A stretch of DNA of 64,000 nucleotides from Annona cherimola (lineage: Eukaryota; Streptophyta; Magnoliopsida; Magnoliales; Annonaceae): assembly GCA_030490835.1 (NCBI GenBank), contig CM059977.1, positions 22,549,335 through 22,613,334 of the forward strand. Direction: 5' to 3'. The translations under genes were made by a program, and so were the position numbers. Under the pieces are notes generated by a model. It ran no database searches, was not told the DNA's origin, and saw nothing but the letters and a program-made list of their open reading frames with translations. Shown in pieces: positions 35,584 through 47,623 of the stretch. Position 1 is the first letter of the stretch. Every line of letters begins with the position of its first letter.

Positions 35584-36124
35584 ATTTATTTTCCTATAAA
35601 ACGCCTTACATTTCCAATACGATTTTTATTGTTTTCAATGCACATGCTCGCATTCTTACATATTTTCCCATCCTATTCGAGCCCTTGCGTACAGCCAAAC
35701 AACCTCTGAAGTAAAATTATGGATCCTATTTGTTAATGTGGATAAGGGTAAGAGTGATATGATATAATATGTGTAAAGTAAAAATAAATTGTAGTTGTAT
35801 AAGAAAAAATAATTAAAATATACATATATAAAAGTAAGATAATTAAATAAGTAAAATATTAAATAATCTTTTTGTGAAAAGTAAAGAAGTGGGAAAGTGG
35901 TTTTACACAAAAAATGCATGTTACCAACTTACCACAGGGATTATGAAACAGAGTAATTTACAGGCGTCCATGTGGTAGGACCGTAGGAGGACGACAACAC
36001 AGTAACAGAAATAAACAAGACCCTTGGTTGAAGTCACTCGTCGGTCGCCACACAAAAATACAAGTTACTTTCTGGCCACTCAGTTTTTGAACGCATACAG
36101 AGGCATATAATCATATATCCCTCG
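35584..36124. other. AT-rich stretch with a Tourist-like relic
   Basis: At 35740-35900 the words 'GAGTGATATGATATAATATG' and 'GTAGTTGTATAAG' resemble a decayed Tourist copy. No gene seen. Confidence 0.4.
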
Positions 36125-36510
36125 TGATGGTATGCGCCCATGCACTTAGCCTCGGTGAATCCATGTGTAGTTAATTCATTTTTTATTTTAAATTTTTTTT
36201 ATACAACTGTTAATTAAAATATATTTAATATATGTATCAAGTTTTACTAATTCCAAAAATTTTTAAATATGTTTTTGATGTTTTAAAATCAGTGACGTTT
36301 TTTGTAATCCAAAAATTACAAAAAATACCACTGTTTTAAAGATAAAAAATATCTATAAATCTCTAAAATTGGTAAAATTTGATATATATATATATATATA
36401 TGTTAAATACACATAGATTAATATTGTTTAAAATTTTTTTAAAAAAATTTAAAAATTTTTACATACAGGTGCATCAAAGGCTAAGTGCGCCCGAGTACAC
36501 TAATTCGGGC
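36125..36510. mobile_element. Long-hairpin element with GCGCCC/GGGCGC ends
   Basis: The left end 'ATGCGCCCATGCACTTAGCC' pairs with the right end 'GGCTAAGTGCGCCCG'. The arms contain 'TTAATTAAAATATATTTAAT' and the complement near 36400. The centre 'CAGTGACG..CACTG' lies near 36300. A (TA)n run is at 36383-36400. No coding sequence. Confidence 0.7.
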
Positions 36511-37599
36511 ACGACATATATAGTGTGGTTCCACGGCAAAATTTGGCAACTCACAGAAGGAGATTCGTTTTGGTATTCTGTTTCATTCTTTAGGAAAAAA
36601 AAACTCCCTAAATAAATATATATGTAAGAATTATACGAATATACTGCATGTAGGTATATGTTGGTAAATCAAAAGACGATTCTAAGCGGATGGCGTCTAC
36701 GTCAGTCATGGGTTTCAATGCTCTTCAAGTTGACATCTGGGAACCGTTTCATTTTGAGGCCGCCTTAACGATAAAATTAAAAATCAAATGGTCACCCTGT
36801 TTAACATTATTTGTTTACTATGCATGATATAAGATATCGTTTGAATCAAAATTTTTTGGATGAATTGCATCTCTTTTTAAAATATTTGTGTACTAGCCGA
36901 TACTCGCCTGACCTTGAATGCCACACTGTTAGGGTTTTGATCCTGCTGCGGAGCTTTGTGACTTCTATTTAAGGAGTGTTGGTCTCTTCTAGTGTTCATG
37001 TCTAATGGTCGCTATCAATTGAGGAAAATATAAGGTGAATTAGGCATGAATTATTGAAAATATGTAAATATATAAGGAATTATAATCAAAATTCATAGGT
37101 GTAATTGAGAATTTTCCTAAATTAAATAATTTTATTACATTGATTTTGTATTTTAAACTAACGGCACTTATGAAATAACTTTATTCAGATAAAATTTAAT
37201 TTTTAATTAAACAAAAAATATAAATTCAATGGAAGATTAGATTTCATAATTATCAAATTGGAAAAGGTCTCATGAATTCAATCCCATGGAATTGGTTACA
37301 TGGGATCTAGCCCCTTTTGTGACATATAAAAGGTAAAATATCAAGGATTCCGTGGACACTACAAGAAATTATATTTTAGAAATCCTGATTAGCAACTAAA
37401 AATTTTTATTAGTAAGAAAATTGTATATGTAAAAAAAATCTGCTTATGATGATGCTTTTAGCGGCAAGGAGAATATTCATGCATATGATAATGCTTCTAT
37501 TAGCAAAGAAAACTTTCTTTCTTATGGTAATGTTTTGGCAATCGAATCAGGGTTTAGTTGCTTAAATACAAAAATCATGAACAATCGGTAACCAAATTT
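36511..37599. other. AT-rich intergenic stretch
   Basis: No gene or delimited element recognised. Confidence 0.45.
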
Positions 37600-38230
37600 C
37601 TTCTGGTCATGTCATTGCCCATGTAACATCTTGGTTGGGTTTTCAAACCTCACTTCACCGCACTTGACCGCATGGGTGTTTCTCCCCAAATGGGTATGTG
37701 GGAGCTGTGAGTTTCCCTAATGAAATGCTTTGGTATCATTGATGTAGAAATTATAAAGTTTTATTGTCTTGACATGTAATATAAGATGGAAACAATTTAA
37801 TGGTGTAAGTAAAGATTTCAATTGAAACAATCAAATTTTTTCTTTTTGGTGGTTGCTATTTAATATTTGTCATAAATTATTGAAAACTAAAATTTTCTTT
37901 AACAACCAAAATTTTAATGCATACCTTGAGTTTGGAAAAAATTCTGCTGGGCTTGGCATGAGTACTATTAGTATCCTTGGAGTTTGTTCTTGAGCTTTGT
38001 GGGCTGTTATAGTTTTTCACAAAAGTATTCTTGAAATTATATAACTTTAACAAAAACACAAAATGCAAATAAAAAGTTGGGAACCAAAGTATTGAAGTCT
38101 TAAAGCATGGGGCTTCACGAGTACACGACACTTGCCACTAGCTATGTGGGTTAATGGTAACTCTAGCGACCCACTTCATGGACGTTCGGGGTTCAAGTCT
38201 TCTATTATTGGGAGTGAAAATATTTATTCT
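37600..38230 (+). repeat. Dispersed repeat with a tRNA-like B box
   Basis: Positions 37660-37760 ('GGGTATGTGGGAGCTGTGAG', then 'GCTTTGGTATCATTGATG') resemble 15050-15115. At 38140-38200 the pair TGGGTTAATGGTAA and GGTTCAAGTC (38190-38199) looks like A and B boxes of a tRNA-derived SINE. The borders are unclear. Confidence 0.4.
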
Positions 38231-38344
38231 AATAGTGCCCTTGAGAGTGGAGATATTTATAGAATGTCCTTCTAAAACAGATATTGTAAGAATTTCTAAT
38301 TTGTAATATCATATATCGCAATGTATATAATACTAATAAAAAGA

Positions 38345-38680
38345 GAGATTTTTTAATGCGCTCGGGTGCACTTAAATTCAATGCACATGGTGTATTTAAC
38401 TCATTTTTAATTTTTTTTTTATAAAAGTGTTAATGTGGATATATTTAACATATATATCAAATTTTATCAATTTTAGATATTTTTAAATTTTCTAAAATCA
38501 GTGACAGTTTCATAATTCATAAATTATGAAACTACCACTGATTTTAAAAAATCTAAACAAAATCAAAATTGGTAAAATTTGATATACATGCTAAATAAAC
38601 TTATATTAATACTTACATAAATTTTTTTTAAAACTTTTACACTTAAGTGCACCAAAACTTAAGTGCACCCGAATTAACTA
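38345..38680. mobile_element. Long-hairpin element with CGGGTGCACTTA ends
   Basis: The left end CTCGGGTGCACTTA is matched inverted by TAAGTGCACCCGA at the right. The arms run through 'GGATATATTTAACATATATA' and its near-complement. The centre is 'CAGTGACAGTTTCATAATTC' and complement near 38520. Confidence 0.7.
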
Positions 38681-38713
38681 TATCTGTGCCAAAAGAAAGA
38701 GCAGCAACGCTTT

Positions 38714-38931
38714 ACAGGAAGAGTTTTTTTTTTTTTTTTTTATGATTATATTTACATACATCTCAACACATATTACATTGAAATTCTGAGACATTCTTAC
38801 AAATACGGAGATACATAACTTCCCCAAAGAAATTTGGAGACACAGCTCCACCAAAGAATTAGAAAGACACAGCTTCCACCAAGCCAAAAGGAGACCACAG
38901 CTCCAACGACATTTTACATACAGGAAGAGTT
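38714..38931 (-). mobile_element. SINE-like or processed retroposon with poly(A) tail, 12-bp target duplication
   Basis: ACAGGAAGAGTT flanks the 194-base insert (38714-38725 and 38920-38931). On the minus strand the insert ends in about 17 A residues. It contains repeated 'GGAGCTGTG(T/G)TCTCC' and 'TTCTTTGG' words and ends '..GTAAATATAATCATAAA'. A degenerate relative is at 45570-45700. No coding capacity; the source RNA is not identified. Confidence 0.85.
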
Positions 38932-39164
38932 GATTGATGAGCTTTTGTTAAAATGTTGCTTGATGACTCACGAGTACGGAGAACAGTATGCATATATTTT
39001 TCTTTGGTTGATGCTAGGAGCAATCATTGAATTCGACTGAGGTATCGATTGAGTCATCAGTACGCCTGCTTTAATTTTCTGCTTTTCTATCCTTATTTTG
39101 TCGCTTCTCGTTATAATAAATTGTAAAATGATTACGTTTGTGTGGGCTAAGTAAATATGTTGCT

Positions 39165-39455
39165 TAGTTTATTTTAAAAAATTTATTTATAATAAATTTT
39201 TAAATTTTTTCTTGGTACACTTATTTATCTATATATATTTAATATATAAACTAAATTTTAAATATGTATAAATATTTTTTTAGATTTTTAAAGATAAGAG
39301 TATTTTAAATACTTACACACATATATTTAAAAATCTAAAAAATATATAAAAATATTTAAAAATGGTAAAAATTAGTTTATATATTAAATACACTTAGATA
39401 AAAAGTGTATAAAAAATAAAAAATTATTATAAATAAATTTTTTAAGGTGGGTTCT
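39165..39455. repeat. Long-hairpin (MULE-MITE family) element, AT-only
   Basis: The arms 'AAAAAATTTATTTATAATAA' and 'ATTATTATAAATAAATTTTT' face each other with the family interior ('ATATAAACTAAATTTTAAAT' and complement). The centre lies near 39305. The ends are not defined precisely. Confidence 0.6.
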
Positions 39456-39719
39456 GTAATAAATTTTATTAAAAGAAATTAATTTTTTTGTTGCATATAA
39501 TATTTTTTTATTTATGTCCTATTGTGAATGAAACATCTTACGGAATTGTACTTTAGGGGCAAGATAATATCTTACGAAATTGTACTTGCGGGGCAAGATA
39601 ATAAGTACAACGTCTTTGCCTAATATCAACTTAACTGTATATTCATATTGGGACCAACTTCCCATAGTATCTATTTGGTTGCATATGCATCAAGTCAGTA
39701 GTTTATTTTTGATAAAGGA

Positions 39720-41455
39720 AACAACTTATCTCATCACCCTAAAGCTCGTCTAGGGCGGAGGGATAGGAAGATCCAAGATTCATTTTCAAAAAATTGTCTA
39801 TAAAATTTTTCTCATGAATAGCTTGGGGGGGATGCCCCACCAGACATGATGATCCACTGACGAACCAGAAAGAGAATCGTCTAAAGCATGTGCCACAATA
39901 TTGCCTTGCCTAAAGACATGATGAGCAGTAACATGGGGAGAATGTGAAGAATAGACTTGATCTTATCAACAATAACCCCAACAGGAGAGGAGATGAGGTC
40001 ATTTGAGAGAAGAAAGTTTATCAGTAATAGCGAATCGGACTCAATTTGTAGTTTTTGTAAGTTGAGCTCCTGACCCCATCTAGCCCCAAGGAGGAAAGCA
40101 TATGCCTCCATGAGCAAAGGCTCCGTAGTGCCACATCTTCGCCAACCTTTTGCAGCGACAAACGAGCCTCTGAAGTCCCTGATGACTGCAGCGAAGCCCA
40201 TTGAAGCATGACAATGAAGAATCCGAGCGTCGACATTAAGCTTGAGGAAACCAGCCGGAGGTCTGGACCATCGGGGAACCAATGGTCGATCAATCGCACC
40301 TCCAAGTATGAGAGGGGTGGCCCTCTGGAATTGCTCCATGTAATCCATGCACCATTTGAGAGTGTTGGCAATATTCGGTTTTGTTCCGTCAACTCTCAAC
40401 GCATTTCGCATAAACTAGATCCTCCAACAACATAGAATGAACATAGCAAGATCCTTCGACGCATGGCGAGCTGAGAGAGAGGTGAAGATGTCCTGGACCG
40501 GGGTCGAAAGAGAGATGCCCCCAGCAGCCCTAGAGCAAATAATTTTTGTGACCTCACAATCCGAGAATAAGTGGTTTGTGTCCTCAGAACCAGACCTGCA
40601 AAAGAAACAAAGGGGATCCACATCAATGCCCCTAGTACGGAGGTTAAGGAGGGTCGGAAGTCTATTTTTGAACAGTCTCCAGCCAAAGATTAGGATTTTG
40701 CTGGGAAGTTTAGTCCGCCAAATTTCCTTATAAATGGAGGATTGAGAGGAGCAACCATCTCCTGAGGCAAGGACTCTGTAAGCTGACTTTACCGAGTAGG
40801 CCCCATGAGGTTCAAACTTCCAGAATACCGTGTCCTCTTGTGCGGGTGAGGGTAAGGGAATATGGTTGATTACTTGCCACCCCTCGTACCCGGCCGCTGC
40901 CAAAATGCGATCCATGATCCACGAGTTGGAGGCCTCGCAGATGAAATGACTGACGTTGATGTCGTCCGGGATTGATAGCGGAAGGGGCCCCGCCTTGGTG
41001 ACCATAGAATCAAGCCAGTCATCCTTGAAGAACTGAACGCGCTATCCATTGCCAATCCGCCATTTACACCCAAACCGGATCACATCCCTAGCCTTAAGAA
41101 TGCTTTTCCAAGTGAAAGAGTCCGATATTTTTGCCTGACAACTCCAAATGTCACCCGTTGGGAAATATCTGACCTTGAGGATTTTATAACACAAAGAGCT
41201 CGTAGTTGTGGATAGACGCCAGACCTGCTTTGCGAGGAGATCATAATTGAAAATGTGTAAATCTCTGAAGCCCAGTCCCCCTGATAGTTTTGTTTTGCAC
41301 ATCTCAGTCCATGCCACCCAGCTCATTTTACGCTTACCACCCTGCTCGCCCCACCAAAACTTGCTTAGCATCCCATTGAGATCATGACAGAAAGATTTAG
41401 GGAGAAGAAAAATGCTCATTGAGTACGTCGGGATAGCTTAAGCAACAGCCTTTAT
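39720..41455 (-). pseudogene. LINE (L1-like) relic: reverse transcriptase C-terminus, zf-RVT, RNase H
   Basis: On the minus strand from 41455: SIFLLPKSFCHDLNGMLSKF and WWGEQGGKRKMSWVAW (end of the reverse transcriptase region), then GGLGFRDLHIFNYDLLAKQV. Next is a zf-RVT domain with VKSAYRVL, EIWRTKLPSKILIFGWRL and PLCFFCRSGSEDTNHLFSDC. Last is an RNase H-like domain (FLKLNVDARI, MGFAAVIRDFRGSFVAAKGW, QIESDSLLLI) ending near 39890. The pieces lie in different frames. The N-terminal ORF, endonuclease and most of the RT are missing, as in a 5'-truncated plant L1-type element. Confidence 0.88.
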
Positions 41456-41741
41456 CAATATCTCTTTGTGTGTATTGGGACTAACTTCTATATACTTGAA
41501 TTTACCCATTCACTTTGGTACTTCTATTAGTTTAGGTTTCGTCTTGATTTTGTTGAATTTAATCCATCTATGATTTTAGTATTATTTATTTTATTTAAAC
41601 ACAATAAATAATCTTAATCCATAACTTTCATCATTCTAAAAATCATTAATTAAGAGCAACTTTTTTGATAGAATTTAAAAGTAACTTTAAATCCATTGAA
41701 ATAATTTATTTATTATAAGACCCATAAGGTCCCAATCTAAT

Positions 41742-41786
41742 ATCTAAACCATCTGTCTTTTAAAAAAATAAAAATCTAAACCATCT
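41742..41786 (+). mobile_element. Micro-insertion between 13-bp direct repeats
   Basis: ATCTAAACCATCT occurs at 41742-41754 and 41774-41786 around the 19-base insert GTCTTTTAAAAAAATAAAA. Confidence 0.6.
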
Positions 41787-41788
41787 AA

Positions 41789-41828
41789 GATATTCATCAT
41801 ATTTTTTTGAAAGAGGATATTCATCATA
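41789..41828 (-). mobile_element. Second micro-insertion between 13-bp direct repeats
   Basis: GATATTCATCATA occurs at 41789-41801 and 41816-41828 around TTTTTTTGAAAGAG (minus strand CTCTTTC plus seven A). It starts three bases after the preceding micro-insertion ends. Confidence 0.6.
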
Positions 41829-42128
41829 CTTAGATTAATGATTTTATAGTATTTTATAATATTTTAAAATTTTAATATATGGATAGAATTGATTTTCGAA
41901 ATTTATACAACTTTTTTTTGAAGATGTGGCTTACACATTACTCTAATTGATTTGATTTTTGATATCCAAGTAGAAAAATAATATTAAATATAATAGATAA
42001 ATTGAATTTAACAAAATTATCAAAATGAGGGTCAAACCTGAGGAGAGTACCAAAGAAAATTTGTTACCTACGATTATATAGATGTCGGCCTCATACATAT
42101 TTCACTATTAGACCCTCTTCTATGTAAT

Positions 42129-42600
42129 CCCTTCTATTTTTTATATTTTAATAATTAATAAAAATTCACTGCGTCTATTATATTTAGCATGATTTATAAT
42201 GTCTTAAAAATCATTTCATTTGTTTAATAGTACTATGCATGGGTTCTACTACAAATGCGGGAAATCAACATAATAAAATGGTTTAATGTTAACTATCAAT
42301 TTTAAAGTTATATTTGCAACATCAAAACCATTTAAAATATTATTTTCACGTGTATAAACGATTTTATAAAGCATTATTACATTTTAATATATGTGTAAAT
42401 GAATCTAAGCATTTTCCATAATTTATATACGAATTTATATATTTCAACAAATGTGGTCCATGTACATACTTGATTTCTTAGGTAAATAAATGATGCAATG
42501 AATAGATTAGATTTTCCATCGAAAATCAAAATCTTAAAATTTAAAGGTGTTACATGGCTTCAATTATATAGAAGCAGAGCCTTTTGACTATATACACATG
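42129..42600 (+). repeat. Dispersed AT-rich repeat, copy without MITE
   Basis: It shares order and words with 48380-49100: 'CTATTATATTTAGCATGATT', 'CATTTCATTTGTTTAATA', 'GGGTTCTACTACAAATG', 'AACAAATGTGGTCCATGTAC', 'AATAGATTAGATTTTCCATC'. Shorter, weaker relatives are at 11690, 12980 and 53390. Type unknown. Confidence 0.6.
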
Positions 42601-42790
42601 ATTGCTTAAGGATAATGACACTTGCTCAGATATTAATTTTTGCAACTATTTAGATTTAGTTGCAAATAATAATAATATTTTTTAATAAAAAAGTAACAAC
42701 ATTTTTAAGAATTAATTCCAAATATATTAAATTTACCCTATAATTTTAACTATATCCACTAAGCTTGAAAACTTAATTTATTCTCACTAA

Positions 42791-43062
42791 GGGTATGTTT
42801 AGGAATAGATAATAATTTTGATGAATAGTTTTGGAGAGTAAAAGTTGTTAAATGATGTGATATGATAAAGATATGATGAAGAGTAAAGCAGATAAAGTTA
42901 AAATAGATAGGTTAGTTGTGTGAGTAATTGTGTAAAAATGATTGAAAATAGGGTAGGGAAAATGTGAAAAAATAATTAAAAAATATGGTAATTGTGGAGA
43001 GTAAAAAGTTTTAAATTGAAAAATTTTAACTTGACGTTTTCTGCACATTGCCAAACATACCC
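42791..43062 (+). mobile_element. Tourist-like MITE, TAA duplication
   Basis: Ends GGGTATGTTTAGGAA and TTGCCAAACATACCC, flanked by TAA at 42788-42790 and 43063-43065. The interior matches the 28607 family. Confidence 0.88.
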
Positions 43063-43399
43063 TAAGTATGCTATCAATTCCAAGCATGCTCAATTCGTCA
43101 AAAAAATCATTAACTATGATTAGAAACGACCAACCGGTCACAAAATAATTAACTATGATTAGAAATGACCAAAATATCCTTAAGATTAAAGTTTTGTCTT
43201 TGTGTCATTACCAACAACTCCATCTCACGAATTCGACTTTTCCAAAATTTGCACTCGTTAGATCTTTTTCCGATTTTAGCAACTTTGGAGGAGGTGAAAT
43301 CTAGATTTAACAGGTATTTTGGTCATTTCTAATCATAATTAAAATTTTTTGTGATGAAATAGAAATGTAAGCTTTTATTTTGAAGTAGAGGTATAATTC

Positions 43400-45115
43400 A
43401 TTAGTCACAAAAAGAATCCATGTACAAAGCATTTACAAAATGGTCAGGTGGCAGTCCCCACCAGCTCTCAAGAGTGGAGAAATTTTACTTGTCTGAAGGA
43501 AGAGACATGAAGTAAAGTGTTATGGATGATCTCCCCTACCAATGAAAAGACTACGCATTTCTCATCTAGGCACTTAATCAAAAGGAGGGAATCACTTTTG
43601 ATTTCCACAGAATTCAAATGCAGATTTTTCCCTTATTTCGCACCAAGGTTATGCGCCAAAGCTTCCAATGTCAATTTTCTCTGGCATTTAGCTGATACAA
43701 AACAACCATTGTTGTCCCTAATCATGGTACCGAAGCCCATTTGTTTTGCCTCAACACAAATGCTCCCATCAACATTGATTTTATAAGAATCTATCCGCGG
43801 TTTTACCCCTCTGGGAACCAAATCGTTCAGGGGGATACTTAGGCCAGCAACATGATGGGCATGGATAAGTTAGTCCTTGAAGCTTTTGCACCATGATAGG
43901 ATGTTAGTGATACCCGAGTCTCTTAATAGTCTATTTTGGTTTCTTATGAACCAAGTACGTACGCCAACAGAAAAGAATGGAAAGAGATAGCACCTCAGAA
44001 TTTTTGTGCTCAGCAGCCCCCTAAGCATATCTTGGTGTCCATATGCTCCAATTTGGGACAATAAGTTTTCTTTGCAAACAGATTGCGGCACAATTCACAA
44101 ACAGATGCTTTGAATCTTCAGTCTCTACCTTGCACAAATCATATATCGGGTTGACAGCCGCTCCCCAACGAATGAGGTTCCTTTTTGTAGGGATGACATT
44201 TTTGTATAACCTTCACTCAAAAATTTTGATCTTGTTTGGAAGTGGCAACCGCCATAACTGGTCTCCTCGATGTATCTCCGAAAGTTAAATTGCTAGATAT
44301 AAAAAGTCGATATTTAGATTTGACAGTGAATACACCATCTGGTCCCGCATTCCAGTATTACTCGTCCATCCTATTTTCCTCGGGTATTGGGGAGTGGTCT
44401 ATGGATCTCCAATCCAAATCCCTTGCTACTGATATGATCTTTTCTTTGTCCCAACCATTAGTCCTTCTATCTAAAAGGCTATTGGCTCCCACTTCATTAG
44501 AAATATCCTTAGGGAGTGGGCCATATTTGGTGATTTGATTCTCAGCCCACTTATCTTGGAAAAAATACACACTTTTGCCATTTCCAATTCGTCACTTCCC
44601 CCCATCAGAAAAACCTTTTGGCCCGGAGGAAACTTTTCAAAACAAGAGAATCCCCAAGCCTCCCATTGCAGTCCCAGAGACTACACTTTCTTAGGTATTT
44701 TGCAGTGAGGACCTTAGAGCAAAGTGATTCTGGATTAATAATGATTCCCCATACCTGTTTTGCGAGCAATGCCAAGTTGAAATGAGCCAGGTCCCTAAAT
44801 CCCATTCTCGCCAACTGCCTTTGGTTTACTCATTTCTTTCCATAACACCCTACTTATCTTTCTTTTTCTATTATTTTCACTTCACTAAAACCTCCTAACC
44901 ATGCTGCTCATCTCATTGCATAACCCTTTCGGGAGGAGAAACATACTCATCAAATAGCACGAGATTACTTGGCCCACTGCCTTTATCAGAATTTTCTTAC
45001 CTCCCAAAGATAGTATTTTTTCTTTCCAGCCTTGGATTCGTTTCAAAATTCGTTTTTTCAAGTTCCCAAAAACTGCTTTTTTGGACCGAGTAAGCATTAA
45101 TAGCATACCTAGTGG
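43400..45115 (-). pseudogene. Second LINE (L1-like) relic
   Basis: On the minus strand: KKAVFGNLKKRILKRIQGWK and LSLGGKKILIKAVGQVISCY (RT thumb region), MSMFLLPKGLCNEMSSM, MGFRDLAHFNLALLAKQVWG, then a zf-RVT piece (NLIRWGAAVNPIYDLC, EDSKHLFVNCA) and an RNase H piece (YKINVDGSI, MGFGTMIRDNNGCFVSAKC). Several frames and stops. Same domain order and orientation as the relic at 39720-41455 but clearly divergent. Confidence 0.85.
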
Positions 45116-46647
45116 GTCTAGACAAAAATTTTCAAACTTATTAGATATAGTTGGTATTAGGGGTAAAAGTGGTGGGTATTTTTGACATTAACCTTATTTT
45201 TAATTATAAAAGTAACTTAAACAAATCCAAATTTGCCTGAAAAAGCCAGTACCATATATGAAACTTTTGTTGTGGTGTGGTGTCAGATAAATTTTATTCA
45301 TCCATTATATGAGGGAATTATATTGGTATATGCCGATGGATTAAGAAATGGTTTTTGGTGCCGTGATCTTTAATTAATGAGGGAGAACTGCTAGCTCCTT
45401 GGACCGCACAATTATAAAATCGATAGGTCGTGTTCGTAGTTCTTTTGATTTGATGGTTGATTGAAAATTTCACGTATTCAAGAATGTCATTAATAATTGG
45501 GCATTGCCTACTAATTAATGGTCCTCTCTTTCTAAGCCACTTATAAAGACACCAATTTATTCGATGGTGATTTTTTTTGACAGGTATTCATATATTACAT
45601 CTCAACTGATATTATATTCAAATTTTCTCAAAAATTTTCTTATAATTTACTAATAATCTTCTATAAACATCTTAATAATTTTTCTTTTTTTTTTCCTATC
45701 CCAAATTGGCAGACGCTCTTACAGAAAATGAGGTTAATAATGCCACCACTGCACATATAAATTGCTGTTGCCAAAAAAACCTGTTAAAATGTTGCACCTG
45801 TGATTCAAAACGAAGTCTCTTAGCTGGGGAGAAGAGTCATTACCACAACGGCAGAGCCTTCGTGGCGATGGTGATTCTTTAAGTATCATAATTCATGACC
45901 ACTAAAAAATTAATCATTTTTAGCTATCATGATTAGCAATTAAAATATTACTTTTTATATGCAATAAAATTTTTCATCACATACAATAATGGATCCACTG
46001 ATCGATCCCGTTGGGTTACTTTGGAACCTCTTTGCTTTTCAAATGATGTTATTTTTTGTGAATCCTTGCCTCTCATTATATTCATTAATATTTATTGAGT
46101 TACAATATAAAAAATAATCTTAATCAGTTGCGTGCTTGGGTAGAATTCATGAGATCGTTGTAAAATTTGTTATTAACCACTTAAGTTTATGCTACTAATG
46201 AATTTTTTTATCTTAAGTAATTAAATACTAATGAATATACTGATTAGATTTATCATAAATATTATGATTTTACAAACCGAGACATTTTACAAATATAGTA
46301 TATAAAAAAATTTACAATATATGTAGTTTTTTGAATCATAAACAAATAACATGTATAAACATGATAAATTGTTTAAATTTTTCAAAAAATACCTTAGATT
46401 AAAAAACAAAAGGCAGACATAAAGGCTTCTACACTTACATAAGTATTGAATTATTACTCTTAGGATAAAGCTTTCATGCTTACTCTTACTTTTTTTAACC
46501 ATTGGTTATTTTTAATGTATCTTATTTTATCATGTGACCAAAAATAATTTTTATTGAAAAGTTTTGTTTTATAAAAGTTAGTAATTTTTGAAATCGAATA
46601 TATATAACCACAAATTTTTTTTGAAAAACCTATAGTATAAATATAAT
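45116..46647. other. AT-rich intergenic stretch
   Basis: No gene seen. Positions 45570-45700 ('TTACATCTCAACTGATATTA', 'TTCTCAAAAATTTTCTTATA', then a T tract) are a degenerate relative of the retroposon at 38714-38931. Positions 46140-46260 carry a piece of the dispersed repeat. Confidence 0.45.
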
Positions 46648-47000
46648 GAGGGTTAATTAGGTGCAACCACATAGGGGTCCCATGCGTTCGACTATGGGAC
46701 CTATTTTTTTATTTTTTAAATTTTTATAAACATGTAAAGTTAGGTTATTTAATTTAAAAATTAAGCTTACCATTTTTGGATGATTTTAAGTATTTTTATT
46801 TTTAAATACAATGACATTTTCATAATTTTTTGAACAAAAAATTACGAAAATGCCACCGTATTTAAAAATAAAAATACTTAAAAGTATCCAAAAATACTAA
46901 CACTTAATTTTTATATTAAATACACATAACTTTACATGTTTATAAAAAAATCAAAAAAATTATGAGGGGTCCCATGCGGTCAGATGCTTAGGATCACCCC
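46648..47000. mobile_element. MULE-type hairpin MITE, 353 bp, perfect 9-bp target duplication
   Basis: AAATATAAT flanks it at 46639-46647 and 47001-47009. The ends are GAGGGTTAATTAGGTGC and, reverse-complemented, GGGGTGATCCTAAGCATC. The arms pair over most of their length ('GGGGTCCCATGCG..' at both ends; 'CATTTTCATAATTTTTTGAA' at the centre). A 9-bp duplication with long TIRs fits Mutator-like elements. No coding sequence. Confidence 0.85.
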
Positions 47001-47207
47001 AAATATAATATATAAAATTTGTAATTTACGTAGTTTTTTTATTTGTATATATACACTACGACATTTGATATTATATCAAGTACCTTTACAATCCTAACAC
47101 CATGGAGGACCTTCGTAACCCTCACGCCATGGAAGAATGTTTTTAATAAATACACTCATCCAAGGGAGAATCTATAAAACCTATACTTTTCAAGGGATAA
47201 ATCAGAA

Positions 47208-47623
47208 GAGTTTTTGCCAACTATACTTACTACATTTGACCTCGATCTCAAATATACTCACTATATTTGTGGTTAGTTCCAAAAACACCAAATTCATGAG
47301 TTAATGTCATTAGTTAATATGTGAAATTACTAATATGTTCATCAAATTTTGCACGTAATTGAAAAATCGAATGTCATATCACACCAATGCCTTAATTAAA
47401 CATGAGCTCTAAATTTGGAGAGTCCTAGTTTTATTTTCTTTTATCTTTTATTATCTTATAATAGGGTATTTAGGATATTTATAAAAATTTAACTAACAAT
47501 GTTTAATGGAATGGGCATTTCTAAAATTAATTGCAAATGTAGTAGGTGTATCTTAGATTTTAAAAATATTGTGAGTATATTTGGGATTATGATCAAATAT
47601 AGTGAGTATATTTAGAAAAAACC
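47208..47623. mobile_element. Long inverted-repeat element related to 5080-5558
   Basis: The left arm 'CAAATATACTCACTATATTT' pairs with the right arm near 47597. The ends are GAGTTTTTGCCAA and, reverse-complemented, GGTTTTTTCTAAA. The flanking nine bases (TAAATCAGA, TAAATAAAA) match only partly. Confidence 0.6.
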
